Assembly: GCA_036419695.1 (NCBI GenBank)
Contig: CP143946.1
Coordinates: forward strand, 2,474,001 to 2,538,000
Reading direction: 5' to 3'
Length of the DNA stretch: 64,000 bases
From: [Clostridium] symbiosum
Lineage (GTDB): Bacteria > Bacillota > Clostridia > Lachnospirales > Lachnospiraceae
Under the pieces are notes generated by a model. The model had not been told where the DNA came from. It did no database searches and was given only the letters and a program-made list of their open reading frames with translations. Shown one piece after another: positions 25,346 through 34,170 of the stretch. Numbering within the stretch: position 1 is the stretch's first letter; every line of letters starts with the position of its first letter. The translations under genes were made by a program, and so were the position numbers.

Positions 25346-26822
25346 GGTAATGATATTCGGAGGAACCACCGAGGGGAGGCTCCTGGCGGAATACTGCGGT
25401 AAAAACAGGATACCGGCTTACGTGAGCGTGGTATCTGAATACGGAAGAGAACTGCTCGGGGAGAACCGTTACATAAGGCCGGTGACGGGGGCCATGGATG
25501 CAGAACAGATGCGAAACTGGCTGACGGAGAAAAAAATTGAGCTCGTCATCGACGCGACCCACCCTTATGCGAGGAATGCAACGGAAAATATTAAAGAGGC
25601 ATGCCGGAGGACAAAGACGGGATATCTGCGCTGCGCAAGAAGCACGGAAAACGGCCATGAAACTGTGGGAAATATCACATTTCAGACTCCGGCGGAGGCC
25701 GCGGCGTGGCTGGAAAAGAGCGAGGGAAACATCTTTGTCACAACCGGCAGCAATGAACTTGAGGTGTTTGCCGGGTCCGGCAGGCTGCGGGAGCGTATCT
25801 ATGCCAGGGTGCTTCCGTCCTCTGCCGTCGTACGCAAATGCGAAGAGCTGGGGATTTCGGGAAAACACCTGATCTGTATGCAGGGGCCTTTTTCAAAAGA
25901 ACTCAATGCGGCCATGCTGCGCCAGGCCAATGCCGCTTTTCTTGTCACCAAGGAGACGGGAAAGGCCGGAGGGTTTGACGAGAAGCTGGAAGCGGCGGAG
26001 GAGTGCGGAGTAAGGGCTGTAATCATCGGCCATCCGGAAGAGAAGGGCGAGACAATGGAACGTCTGTTTGAAACGCTTTCACGGTTTTCCGTCAAAGAAA
26101 CACCGCAGGGGAGACGAAAGGTGATTCTGGCCGGAATCGGGCCCGGCGCCGTCTCGCTGATGACGGAGGAGGTTAAGGAAGCGGTAAAAAACAGTGATTT
26201 ACTGTTGGGAGCCCCGCGCATGCTGGAAACGGCAAAAGAGCTTTTGAAGCGGGAAAATCCCTTCGGCAGGATGCCGGAGGCCAGGGCCGCATATCTGGAT
26301 CGTGATGTGGCGGAGGCGCTCCGCTCCAATGACGGATGGCAGCAGGCGGTCATCCTGTATTCCGGGGACAGCGGATTTTACAGCGGGACTAAAAAGTTGG
26401 CGGAAAATCTCCCGGGAGGGGCGTATGAGTTCTGCATACTTCCCGGAATTTCCTCCATCAGCTATTTTGCTTCCAGGCTCATGACCTCCTGGGACGACGC
26501 CCTGCTCGAAACGGCGCACGGCCGGGAGTTTGACGCTGCTGCTGCGCTGCGTGAGGGAAAGAGGAAGATTTTTCTCCTTACGGGCGGAAAAAACAGCGTG
26601 GGAGAGCTTTGCCGCAGCCTCGCAGACAGCGGTTTCGGCCATGTGGGAGTCACGGTCGGAGAAAAACTGTCTTATCCGGATGAGCGTATTACCAGTGGAA
26701 CGGCAATCAATCTGAGCGGGAAGGAGTTTGATCCGCTGAGTATTGTACTGATAGAGGCCGACGGCAGGATGCAGGACACTGCAATCACGCAGAAAGCTGA
26801 CCGACAGGGGAAGAAAAAATGA
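25338..26822 (+). CDS. cbiJE: CbiJ-CbiE fusion: cobalt-precorrin-6A reductase and precorrin-6B C5-methyltransferase
   Basis: 494 residues, two enzymes in one chain. Residues 1-~250 are CbiJ/CobK (VMIFGGTTEGRLLAEYC, DATHPYARNATENI, RVLPSS, VTKETGKAGGFDEKLEAA). From ~258 a CbiE methylase follows (ILAGIGPGAVSLMTEEVKE, YSGDSGFYSGTKKLAENL, LPGISSISYFASRL). The two act next to each other in the pathway, before and with CbiT, whose gene overlaps this one by 4 bp. Fusion of cbiJ and cbiE is known in some Firmicutes. Confidence 0.92.
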   Translation: MCKVMIFGGTTEGRLLAEYCGKNRIPAYVSVVSEYGRELLGENRYIRPVTGAMDAEQMRNWLTEKKIELVIDATHPYARNATENIKEACRRTKTGYLRCARSTENGHETVGNITFQTPAEAAAWLEKSEGNIFVTTGSNELEVFAGSGRLRERIYARVLPSSAVVRKCEELGISGKHLICMQGPFSKELNAAMLRQANAAFLVTKETGKAGGFDEKLEAAEECGVRAVIIGHPEEKGETMERLFETLSRFSVKETPQGRRKVILAGIGPGAVSLMTEEVKEAVKNSDLLLGAPRMLETAKELLKRENPFGRMPEARAAYLDRDVAEALRSNDGWQQAVILYSGDSGFYSGTKKLAENLPGGAYEFCILPGISSISYFASRLMTSWDDALLETAHGREFDAAAALREGKRKIFLLTGGKNSVGELCRSLADSGFGHVGVTVGEKLSYPDERITSGTAINLSGKEFDPLSIVLIEADGRMQDTAITQKADRQGKKK

Positions 26823-27463
26823 GAGATGACTGGTTTATCAGAGGAAAAGTACCTATGACAAAAAGCGAGGTCCGGGCGGTGTCCCTGTCTAAGCTTGAAT
26901 TGAACCGCGATTCCGTGCTCTGGGATATTGGGGCGGGAACCGGCTCTGTCTCGGTTGAGGCGCTGCTCTGCCATCCGGTGAAGGCGGTCTGCGCTTTTGA
27001 AAAGAACGCTGAGGCTGTTGAACTGATTAGGAGAAACAGAGAGAAGGCGGGCGTTGGAAATTTAACGATCGTCGAGGGCGATGCACTGGAACAGATATCC
27101 CTGGCCGTAACAGGAGGCCGGGACAGCGTCATAAAAGACGAATCTGTGCGGAAGGTGACCCATGCGTTTATCGGCGGCACTTCGGGGGAAATGGGCGAGA
27201 TTATCGATCTGCTGATTTCACTCAATTCCCAAATCAGGGTGGTAATCAACGTGATTGCCCTGGAAACCCTCTCCTTCGTTTTGGAGTGCCTGAGAACGCG
27301 GGGGATTGAAGCGGATATCGTTACAATCCAGGTTTCCCGTGCGGCCCGCGCTGGCCGGTATCATCTGATGCAGGGGCAGAACCCGGTCTATATCATTTCC
27401 TTCGGCGGGAAAGAGCCGTTTACTGGGGAAAGTGGGGAAGAGAACGGGGAGAACGGAGTATGA
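26819..27463 (+). CDS. cbiT: Cobalt-precorrin-6B C15-methyltransferase (decarboxylating)
   Basis: 214 residues with a class I SAM-binding fold: LWDIGAGTGSVSVEALLC (residues ~38-55) and FEKNAEAVELIRRN. CbiT methylates C15 and decarboxylates the acetate side chain at C12. The N-terminal FIRGKVPMTKSEVRAV is typical. Start and stop both overlap the neighbouring genes by an ATGA. In some species CbiT is fused to CbiE; here it is separate. Confidence 0.93.
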   Translation: MRDDWFIRGKVPMTKSEVRAVSLSKLELNRDSVLWDIGAGTGSVSVEALLCHPVKAVCAFEKNAEAVELIRRNREKAGVGNLTIVEGDALEQISLAVTGGRDSVIKDESVRKVTHAFIGGTSGEMGEIIDLLISLNSQIRVVINVIALETLSFVLECLRTRGIEADIVTIQVSRAARAGRYHLMQGQNPVYIISFGGKEPFTGESGEENGENGV

Positions 27464-28890
27464 TGATGGGAAGAGAAGAAAATAAAAATCCGGTTCCGGG
27501 GATTCTTTTTGCCGCCCCGAAAAGCGGAAGCGGGAAGACCCTGATAACCTGCGGCTTCCTGCAGGCATTAATTAAGAGAGGACTCCACCCGTGCTCGTTC
27601 AAATGCGGGCCGGATTATATCGATCCGATGTTCCACCGCCACGTTCTCCGGATACCGGGGGCCAATCTGGACAGCTTCTTTCTGGATGAAGAGGAGGTGG
27701 AAAAAAGCTTTAAGCGGACGTTTTTAAAGAACGGGGCCGATATCGCGGTCATAGAGGGCGTGATGGGATACTATGACGGCGTCGGCGGGACTCATACCCA
27801 GGCCAGCGCCTATGATATCTCCAGGATTACCAGGACGCCCGTCATCCTGATCCTGGACGGCAAGGGGGCATCCCTGTCTCTGGCTGCCACGGTAAAAGGG
27901 TTTGCCGGATTCAGGCCGGACAGCCGGATTGAGGGCGTGATACTGAACCGGACTTCCCCGGCCGTTGCCGAAAGGCTTGCAAAACAGATCGAGGCGGAGA
28001 CGGGGATACCGGTGGTGGGGAGCCTTCCCGAAGCGCCGGAATACAGCTTTGAAAGCCGCCACCTGGGCCTTTTTCTGCCCGGGGAGATTGATTCGCTCTG
28101 CAGGCGTCTTGAATATCTGGCGGAGCAGATGGAAAAGACAGTGGATATTGATCGAATTCTCTCGATTGCAGGAGCCGGAACGGTGAATCGGGCAGAATCA
28201 GGAGAGGCGGTTCATGCGGGACTGGCAGAGTTTATCACTGCCGGGGAGAGCACAGGTGGGAAAAACGTGCGGATTGCCGTTGCCCGCGACGAGGCATTCT
28301 GTTTCTATTATCAGGAAAATCTCGACCTTCTGGAAGAACAGGGGGCGGAGCTTGTAAACTTTAGCCCCCTTCATGATAAAGAACTGCCCGGGGATGTGGA
28401 TGGTCTCATTCTGGGAGGCGGTTACCCGGAAAATTACGCAGGGGAGCTCTCTGAGAATACGGAAATGCTCCGTTCCATCAGGGAGGCCTGGCGGCAGGAG
28501 ATTCCCGTGCTGGCGGAATGCGGAGGATTTTTATATCTGCATGACCGGCTTGAGGGCAGCGACGGAATCGACTACCCAATGGCCGGAATTTATAAAATGC
28601 GGGCATTCAGGACCCGGAAACTCGGCCGATTCGGCTATATCAGCCTGACATCGCCGGATGGAGAAAGCCTTAAGGGACACGAATTCCATTACTGGGAGAG
28701 CGAGGATCCGGGCGGGGCCTGGCTGGCTGAAAAACCGGCATCGGAACGGAAGTGGCGGTGCATGCATCAGGACGGCGCAAGAATCTGCGGATTTCCTCAT
28801 CTTTATTACCAGTCTGCGCCATCTTTTACGGAACATTGGCTGGAACAGTGCAAGTCATGGAGCAGGGAACGAAAAAAGAAAAGGATATAA
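27460..28890 (+). CDS. cbiA: Cobyrinate a,c-diamide synthase
   Basis: 476 residues; it amidates the a and c side chains of cobyrinic acid with glutamine and ATP. The N-terminal P-loop GILFAAPKSGSGKTLITCG and FKCGPDYIDPMFH form the synthetase; the C-terminal class I glutaminase has GGGYPENYAGEL, the nucleophile in VLAECGGFLYLHD and a GHEFHYW histidine. Three ATG codons in a row begin at 27460. It is the last corrin gene of this block; dus follows after 8 bp. Confidence 0.95.
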   Translation: MMMGREENKNPVPGILFAAPKSGSGKTLITCGFLQALIKRGLHPCSFKCGPDYIDPMFHRHVLRIPGANLDSFFLDEEEVEKSFKRTFLKNGADIAVIEGVMGYYDGVGGTHTQASAYDISRITRTPVILILDGKGASLSLAATVKGFAGFRPDSRIEGVILNRTSPAVAERLAKQIEAETGIPVVGSLPEAPEYSFESRHLGLFLPGEIDSLCRRLEYLAEQMEKTVDIDRILSIAGAGTVNRAESGEAVHAGLAEFITAGESTGGKNVRIAVARDEAFCFYYQENLDLLEEQGAELVNFSPLHDKELPGDVDGLILGGGYPENYAGELSENTEMLRSIREAWRQEIPVLAECGGFLYLHDRLEGSDGIDYPMAGIYKMRAFRTRKLGRFGYISLTSPDGESLKGHEFHYWESEDPGGAWLAEKPASERKWRCMHQDGARICGFPHLYYQSAPSFTEHWLEQCKSWSRERKKKRI

Positions 28891-28898
28891 AATAGAAT

Positions 28899-29918
28899 AT
28901 GAAGTATTATTTTGCCCCCATGGAGGGAATTACAGGATATATATACCGGAGCGCCCATCACCGTATTTTTGGAGGTGTGGATCGGTATTTCACCCCCTTT
29001 ATCGCGACGACCCAGAACCACAGGCTGAGTTCCAGGGAAAAAAACGATATCTGCCCGGAGCACAATCGGGGAATACCGCTGGTGCCCCAGATACTGACCA
29101 ACAAAGCGGAGGATTTTATCTGGGCGTCCAGAGAAATCGCCGGGTACGGTTACCGTGAGGTCAACCTGAACCTGGGCTGTCCATCAGGAACCGTGGTTGC
29201 GAAAAAGAAAGGTTCCGGATTTCTGTTTTACACGGTGGAGCTCGACCGTTTCCTGGAACAGATTGTGAAAGAGCTTGAACCCGACGGCATCTCGGTGTCG
29301 GTAAAGACAAGAATCGGCCTTAACAGCCCCGATGAGTTTGAAGAGCTGATGCAGGTCTACAACCGGTATCCGCTGAAAGAACTGATTATCCACCCGCGGG
29401 TGCGGAGTGATTTCTATGCAAACAAGCCAAACCTCAGCGTGTTCAGGGAAGGCGCAAAACAGAGCAGCAATCCGGTCTGCTATAACGGAGACATATTCAC
29501 ACGGGAAGCGTTTTACGAATTCACGGAACAATTCCCCCACGGTCAATACCCCATGATAGAGAGCGTCATGCTGGGCCGCGGAGCCGTCGCAAACCCCGCG
29601 CTGTTCCAACAGCTAAAAGCCATGGAAAACCCAGCCGCCTGCACAGCCCCAGACCGGGAAAATCCCGCCCAACCTTCCAAATCGGCCTTAAAGGCATTCC
29701 ACGATGAAATTTTTAACGGATACCGGGAAACAATGTCGGGTGACCGGAATACACTTTTTAAAATGAAAGAGCTGTGGTTTTACATGGGCGGCCTTTTCGA
29801 CGGAAAAGAAGAGGGAATCAAAGAAAAACAACTAAAAAAAATAAAAAAGTCCCAGAAATTCCCGGAGTATCTGGCGGCGGTGGAAGCGCTTTTTGAGGAG
29901 TGCTGTTTTGAAAATTGA
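28899..29918 (+). CDS. dus: tRNA-dihydrouridine synthase family protein
   Basis: 339 residues of the Dus TIM barrel that reduces uridine in tRNA with FMN. Seen are YFAPMEGITGYIYR at the N terminus, NLNLGCPSGTVVAKKKGSG with the catalytic Cys, VSVKTRIGL, LIIHPRVR, NGDIF and MLGRGAVANPALF. It is 8 bp after cbiA although unrelated to cobalamin. Two structured repeats begin shortly after its end. Confidence 0.93.
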   Translation: MKYYFAPMEGITGYIYRSAHHRIFGGVDRYFTPFIATTQNHRLSSREKNDICPEHNRGIPLVPQILTNKAEDFIWASREIAGYGYREVNLNLGCPSGTVVAKKKGSGFLFYTVELDRFLEQIVKELEPDGISVSVKTRIGLNSPDEFEELMQVYNRYPLKELIIHPRVRSDFYANKPNLSVFREGAKQSSNPVCYNGDIFTREAFYEFTEQFPHGQYPMIESVMLGRGAVANPALFQQLKAMENPAACTAPDRENPAQPSKSALKAFHDEIFNGYRETMSGDRNTLFKMKELWFYMGGLFDGKEEGIKEKQLKKIKKSQKFPEYLAAVEALFEECCFEN

Positions 29919-29966
29919 GGACGCTGTTGCAGTAGCTGGGAGGCGGGATGGTGAGGGAGGTTGTGA

Positions 29967-30336
29967 GTCTTCAGTCCCGGACGGAGGTTTGATCGCGGGC
30001 GGGGAATCCGGAAGAAAGAAATCTCCTGCGGGGACCGCTTCTGCTTATGGAGTGCATAACGGTCACTAGAGCGTGTTTGAAAATTCATTCCCGCCATCTG
30101 CACGCCCCACTTCGCGGCATATTTTGTCCCGATTCAGTCAGCGTAGCCCACTACGCCTCCTTCATCGGGGCAAAATCTCCCACAAAGTGTGACGCACAGC
30201 TGACGGAAAGCAATTTTCAAACACGCTCTAGGGCGCCTGAGAAACACCGCCCAAGTGCCGATGGACTCCAACGTCCCCTTCGGAGATTTTTTCTTCCTCC
30301 TCCCCCACCGGGAAGACTATGACCGGGACTGAAGAC
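29967..30336 (+). repeat. Structured TIR element A, copy 2 (forward, interrupted)
   Basis: Same TIRs as copy 1. Arms 30010-30035 and 30273-30297 pair with sequence changes on both sides relative to copy 1. An outer helix (GGAGGCGGGATGGTG at 29939-29953 with its exact complement at 30352-30366) encloses the element. Its apical hairpin is split by a 160-bp insertion at 30069. Confidence 0.85.
30069..30228. mobile_element. MITE-like insertion nested in A copy 2
   Basis: 160 bp with perfect inverted ends GAGCGTGTTTGAAAATT and its complement, flanked by TA on both sides (30067-30068 and 30229-30230). That is the target duplication expected of Tc1/mariner-IS630-type elements. It has no room for a transposase, and both arms continue as imperfect inverted repeats. 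Removing it and one TA restores the usual A-element length of about 208 bp. Confidence 0.85.
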
Positions 30337-30570
30337 GCCCAGGATATCGCACACCATCCCGCCTCCGGCCGGCAACCGCTGAATGTCCTGAATGTTCAAG
30401 GGGCTTGGAGGTGAGGGCTTTTGGGGAGTAATTTCGCAGCGGAGAATTTTCGGGAATACAAGAAAACTAAAGCATATAAGAAAGTATAGTGGCAGCGACA
30501 CCCACCTCCACGTATAGAAAAAGAGGAATACCAGCGGCATCCGGATCGTGTGCGGGCCGATCCCTGCCTG
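30337..30570. other. Spacer between A copies 2 and 3; no gene seen
   Basis: Non-coding by appearance. TATAGTGGCAGCGAC near 30486-30500 is the complement of the inner-flank motif seen beside copy 4 (GTCGCGGCCACTAT). It also holds the inner halves of the outer helices (30352-30366 and 30543-30556). Confidence 0.5.
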
Positions 30571-30772
30571 GTCTTCAGTCCCGTCGATCCTCTTGGCCGA
30601 GGGGAAGGAGGAGGAAAACTTTCCGGAGGGGACCTTGGAATCCGCCGGTGCTTGCTGAGGTTTCTCACGAAGCTAGCATCCGCTGCGCATTCCACAAGCG
30701 GAAGCGAGTCCCCGCAGGAATTTTTTCCTCCGTATTCCCCGTTCACGACGATCTCCCCTCGGGACTGAAGAC
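30571..30772 (-). repeat. Structured TIR element A, copy 3 (reverse)
   Basis: 202 bp with the same TIRs, in opposite orientation to copy 2. It keeps the loop strings GGAATCCGCCGGTGCTTG and GCTGCGCATTCCACAAGCGG. The outer helix (GGATCGTGTGCGGG at 30543-30556 with CCCGCACACTATCC at 30793-30806, one mismatch) has a sequence unlike that of other copies. Confidence 0.85.
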
Positions 30773-30866
30773 CCTACCATTTACTTTCTCCCCCCGCACA
30801 CTATCCAAATCCCCCGCGTCCTCATTTTTCAATACACAACTTCACACTGGTAATGCGAGAAACCAA

Positions 30867-30896
30867 TTGACAAAAAGTAACAATAAGGCTTATAAT
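30867..30896 (+). promoter_or_regulatory. Sigma-A promoter for the opp operon
   Basis: TTGACA, 18-bp spacer, TATAAT, 112 bp ahead of the first permease gene. Both hexamers are consensus. Confidence 0.8.
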
Positions 30897-31007
30897 CGAC
30901 CATAAATAACGGTTTTTGTGTTTGTAGCAGAGACATTTGAACGCCATATGGAGATTTATGGCGGACAGGTGTAAAACCGTAAGAAAAGACTGATGTGAGG
31001 GAATGAA

Positions 31008-31925
31008 ATGGTAAAATATTTTATAAAACGTCTTGGAATGATGCTGATTGCGATGTTCCTGATTGTGCTTCTGACTTTCGTCATTATGCACTCCGTGCCT
31101 GGCGGGCCGTTTACGAGTGACAGGCAGGTGTCGGAGGAGGTGCTGGCCGCACTGAATGAAAAATATAATCTGGATAAACCGCTGCCGGAGCAGTTCTTTG
31201 ATTATCTGGGCAATCTGCTCCACGGCGATCTGGGCCCTTCTTATAAGTATCCGGGCAAAGAGGTGGGAGAGTATATCTCGAACGGTTTTCCGGTATCGGC
31301 AAAGCTGGGCTGTATTACCATCGTCTTTGTTCTGCTGGCCGCTGTCCCGATGGGAATCCTGGCCGCGGTGAAGAACGGAAGGTGGCAGGATATGGTGATG
31401 ATGGCGATAGCGACGATAGGCGTCACGATCCCTTCCTTTGTCATTGCATCCGTTCTGATTTACATATTTTCCTTCCGGCTGAATCTGCTCCCCACCTACG
31501 GAGTTGATACGTGGAAGGGGTATATTCTCCCTGTAATTGCCCTGGGTGGATATTCCTTAAGCTATATGGCGAGACTGATGCGTTCCAGCCTCCTCGAAGT
31601 GATGGGGCAGGACTATATCCGTACTGCAAGGGCAAAAGGGCTTTCCGAGACGAAAGTCATTTTAAAACATGCCATGAGGAATGCGCTGATTCCGGTGATC
31701 ACCGTGCTGGGACCTACCGTGGCAAACCTGATGACAGGCAGCTTTGTAATCGAGAAGATTTTTGCAATCCCTGGACTCGGAGTTCATTTTGTCAACAGCG
31801 TGCAGGTGAGAGATTATACCACAATCATGGGCGTTACGATTTTCTATGCTACGTTTCTGATGGCGATGATTTTTATCGTGGATATTTTCTACTGTCTGAT
31901 TGACCCAAGAATCAAATTTGAATAA
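31008..31925 (+). CDS. oppB: Oligopeptide/dipeptide ABC transporter permease (DppB/OppB type)
   Basis: 305 residues, six membrane helices. Typical marks are the N-terminal IKRLGMMLIAMFLIVLLTFV and HSVPGGPF, and the EAA-loop region with VMGQDYIRTARAKGLSETKV, HAMRNALIPVITVLGPTVA and PGLGVHFVNSV. It forms the membrane channel with the next gene's product. It is the first gene of a B-C-D-F-A operon with a consensus promoter upstream. Confidence 0.93.
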   Translation: MVKYFIKRLGMMLIAMFLIVLLTFVIMHSVPGGPFTSDRQVSEEVLAALNEKYNLDKPLPEQFFDYLGNLLHGDLGPSYKYPGKEVGEYISNGFPVSAKLGCITIVFVLLAAVPMGILAAVKNGRWQDMVMMAIATIGVTIPSFVIASVLIYIFSFRLNLLPTYGVDTWKGYILPVIALGGYSLSYMARLMRSSLLEVMGQDYIRTARAKGLSETKVILKHAMRNALIPVITVLGPTVANLMTGSFVIEKIFAIPGLGVHFVNSVQVRDYTTIMGVTIFYATFLMAMIFIVDIFYCLIDPRIKFE

Positions 31926-31939
31926 GGACGGGGATAAAA

Positions 31940-33091
31940 ATGGATAATAAATGGGAAATGCTCGAGGCCTCGAATGAGGATCGTGAAAAAATATGGACTA
32001 AAAACAGAACATTTGCCGGCGATGTGTGGTTCCGCTTCCGCAGGAAACCAACGGCGATTGCCGGATTTGCCATTATCGTGCTGCTGATTCTTTTTGCGAT
32101 TGCAGGCCCGATGTTTACAAAATACAGCTATTCGACCCAGAATCTGGAAGTGGTAAATATTCCTCCTTATATGAAGGTGTATGAAGCCCCGGACCAGTCG
32201 GGTTACTTCTATATCACACAGTCCCTGAAGGTGCTTCAGGTGGATAAGGACGGCACCCTGGGGACACAGCTTAAAAAGGTCAGGGAAGAGTCCGGCCGGA
32301 TGATGACGATCTATGATTACAACGGAACGGAGATTGCCCTTTACTATGGACAGAAACCGTATGTAATCGCAAATCCTGAGACAAACACAATTTATCCCAC
32401 GGCCAAAATATGGAATAAATCTTATGTGCTCGGAACCGACAACCTGGGGAGAGATATCCTGACCAGGCTGATGTACGGCACAAGAGTTTCACTGATGGTG
32501 GCCTTCGTGGCCGCGGCCGTCAACATGATCATCGGCATCCTGTTCGGCGGTATCTCGGGATACGCGGGCGGCATGGTGGATACGATCATGATGCGTATCG
32601 TGGATATTATCAGTACAATTCCCCTGACGCTCTATGTCATTCTTATCATGGTCCTTCTGGGGCAGGGAATCCAGAGTATCATTATCGCCCTGGGAACCGT
32701 ATACTGGGTGGATATGGCCAGGGTGGTCCGCGGGCAGGTATTAAGCCTTAAGGAACAGGAATTTATCCTGGCGGCAAAGACCATCGGTTCCTCCACCAAA
32801 ACAATTTTGTTTGAACACCTGATTCCAAATGCCATGGGTTCCATTCTGGTAACCGTTACAATGCTGATCCCGTCGGCCATTTTCATGGAGGCATTTTTAA
32901 GCTATCTGGGTATCGGACTGAAACCGCCCCTGGCCAGCCTTGGAACCATGTGCAACGATGCGACGGAAAACCTTCGTTCCTGTCCGCACCAGCTTTTTAT
33001 CCCGGCTCTCGTTATCTGTATCATCATGTTTGCCTTTAACTTTGTGGGCGACGGACTGAGGGATGCGCTGGATCCGAAGCTGAAAAAATAG
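31940..33091 (+). CDS. oppC: Oligopeptide ABC transporter permease (DppC/OppC type) with an extra outer domain
   Basis: 383 residues, longer than the usual ~300. After the cytoplasmic N terminus and first helix (AIAGFAIIVLLILFAIAGPMF, in part) there is a ~90-residue hydrophilic insertion (about residues 65-155) before the conserved LGTDNLGRDILTRLMYG. The insertion faces outside. The rest is normal: EEFILAAKT-like EAA loop (QEFILAAKTIGSSTKTI), HLIPNAMGSILV, and FLSYLGIGLKPP. It pairs with OppB. Confidence 0.92.
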   Translation: MDNKWEMLEASNEDREKIWTKNRTFAGDVWFRFRRKPTAIAGFAIIVLLILFAIAGPMFTKYSYSTQNLEVVNIPPYMKVYEAPDQSGYFYITQSLKVLQVDKDGTLGTQLKKVREESGRMMTIYDYNGTEIALYYGQKPYVIANPETNTIYPTAKIWNKSYVLGTDNLGRDILTRLMYGTRVSLMVAFVAAAVNMIIGILFGGISGYAGGMVDTIMMRIVDIISTIPLTLYVILIMVLLGQGIQSIIIALGTVYWVDMARVVRGQVLSLKEQEFILAAKTIGSSTKTILFEHLIPNAMGSILVTVTMLIPSAIFMEAFLSYLGIGLKPPLASLGTMCNDATENLRSCPHQLFIPALVICIIMFAFNFVGDGLRDALDPKLKK

Positions 33092-33153
33092 CCGCCGGCA
33101 TTCACCTGTGAAAAGGCGGAACCTTGTATGCGGCAAAAGTAAGGAGTGAGAAC

Positions 33154-34161
33154 ATGGAAACGATATTAAATATAGAGAATTTGAAAACCTCATTTATGAC
33201 GAGCAACGGTGAGGTGCAGGCGGTCCGTGGAGTCAGTTTCTCCGTTAAAAAGGGGGAAATCCTGGGAATTGTAGGGGAGTCGGGAAGTGGAAAGAGCGTC
33301 ACGTCCATGTCCATTCTCCGTCTGCTGGCGGATACGGCCAGAATTAAGGACGGCACCATTGTCTTTGAGGGCCGGGATCTGACGAAGCTTTCTAAAAAAG
33401 AAATACGGAAAATCAGGGGAGAGAAGATCTCAATGATTTTCCAGGATCCGATGTCCTCGTTAAATCCGCTGATTCCGGTGGGAAAACAGGTATCTGAGAT
33501 GATCCGGGAACACCATCCGGAAAAGAGCAAAGAAGAATTAATGAAAGAGGTTCTGGAGCTTTTTTCCAGAGTGCGTATCCCTGAACCGGAGAAACGGTAT
33601 AAATCATTTCCCCATGAATTTTCCGGCGGTATGCGCCAGCGTGTCATGATTGCCATGGCCCTTGCGAATAAACCGGCTCTCCTGATTGCGGATGAACCGA
33701 CGACGGCTCTCGATGTGACAATCCAGGATCAGATACTGCGCCAGCTCCGGGAACTGGAGAAGGAGTACGGAACCAGCATTATCTTTATCACACATGACCT
33801 GGGCGTCGTGGCGGAGCTCTGTGACCGTGTCATTGTCATGTATGGCGGCCTGGTGATGGAGGAGGCGGAGATAGAAGATATCTTTGAACATCCGAGCCAC
33901 CCCTATACGATGGGGCTTCTGGCTTCCATTCCTGATGTGGAACAGGATAAAGACGTGCGGCTCAGTCCTATTCCCGGCTCACCGCCGGATATGACGAATC
34001 CGCCGAAGGGCTGTCCTTTTGCGCCGCGCTGTCCTTATGCGAGAAGAGTGTGTGCAATGGAAATGCCGGAATTTACCCAGGTGGGAGAGGAACATTTTTC
34101 CAGATGTTTCCTTCTGTCCCCGGATGCGCCGGCCGATGAAAATAATCCATTTCGCAGATAG
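33154..34161 (+). CDS. oppD: Oligopeptide ABC transporter ATPase (OppD type)
   Basis: 335 residues. Walker A GESGSGKSVTSMS, Q-loop MIFQDPMSSLNPL, signature FSGGMRQRVMIAMAL, Walker B LLIADEPTTALDVT, and H-loop FITHDL are all present. The C-terminal oligopeptide-transport extension carries the cysteines of GCPFAPRCPYARRVC. ATG 33154 is chosen for its ribosome site AAGGAGTGAG. The ATPase drives peptide import together with OppF, 9 bp downstream. Confidence 0.95.
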   Translation: METILNIENLKTSFMTSNGEVQAVRGVSFSVKKGEILGIVGESGSGKSVTSMSILRLLADTARIKDGTIVFEGRDLTKLSKKEIRKIRGEKISMIFQDPMSSLNPLIPVGKQVSEMIREHHPEKSKEELMKEVLELFSRVRIPEPEKRYKSFPHEFSGGMRQRVMIAMALANKPALLIADEPTTALDVTIQDQILRQLRELEKEYGTSIIFITHDLGVVAELCDRVIVMYGGLVMEEAEIEDIFEHPSHPYTMGLLASIPDVEQDKDVRLSPIPGSPPDMTNPPKGCPFAPRCPYARRVCAMEMPEFTQVGEEHFSRCFLLSPDAPADENNPFRR

Positions 34162-34170
34162 GAGAACGCC

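Noticed and set aside
29967..30772. Insertion sequence with a transposase
   Set aside because: The TIR elements are too short and contain no conserved reading frame; they are non-autonomous or RNA elements.
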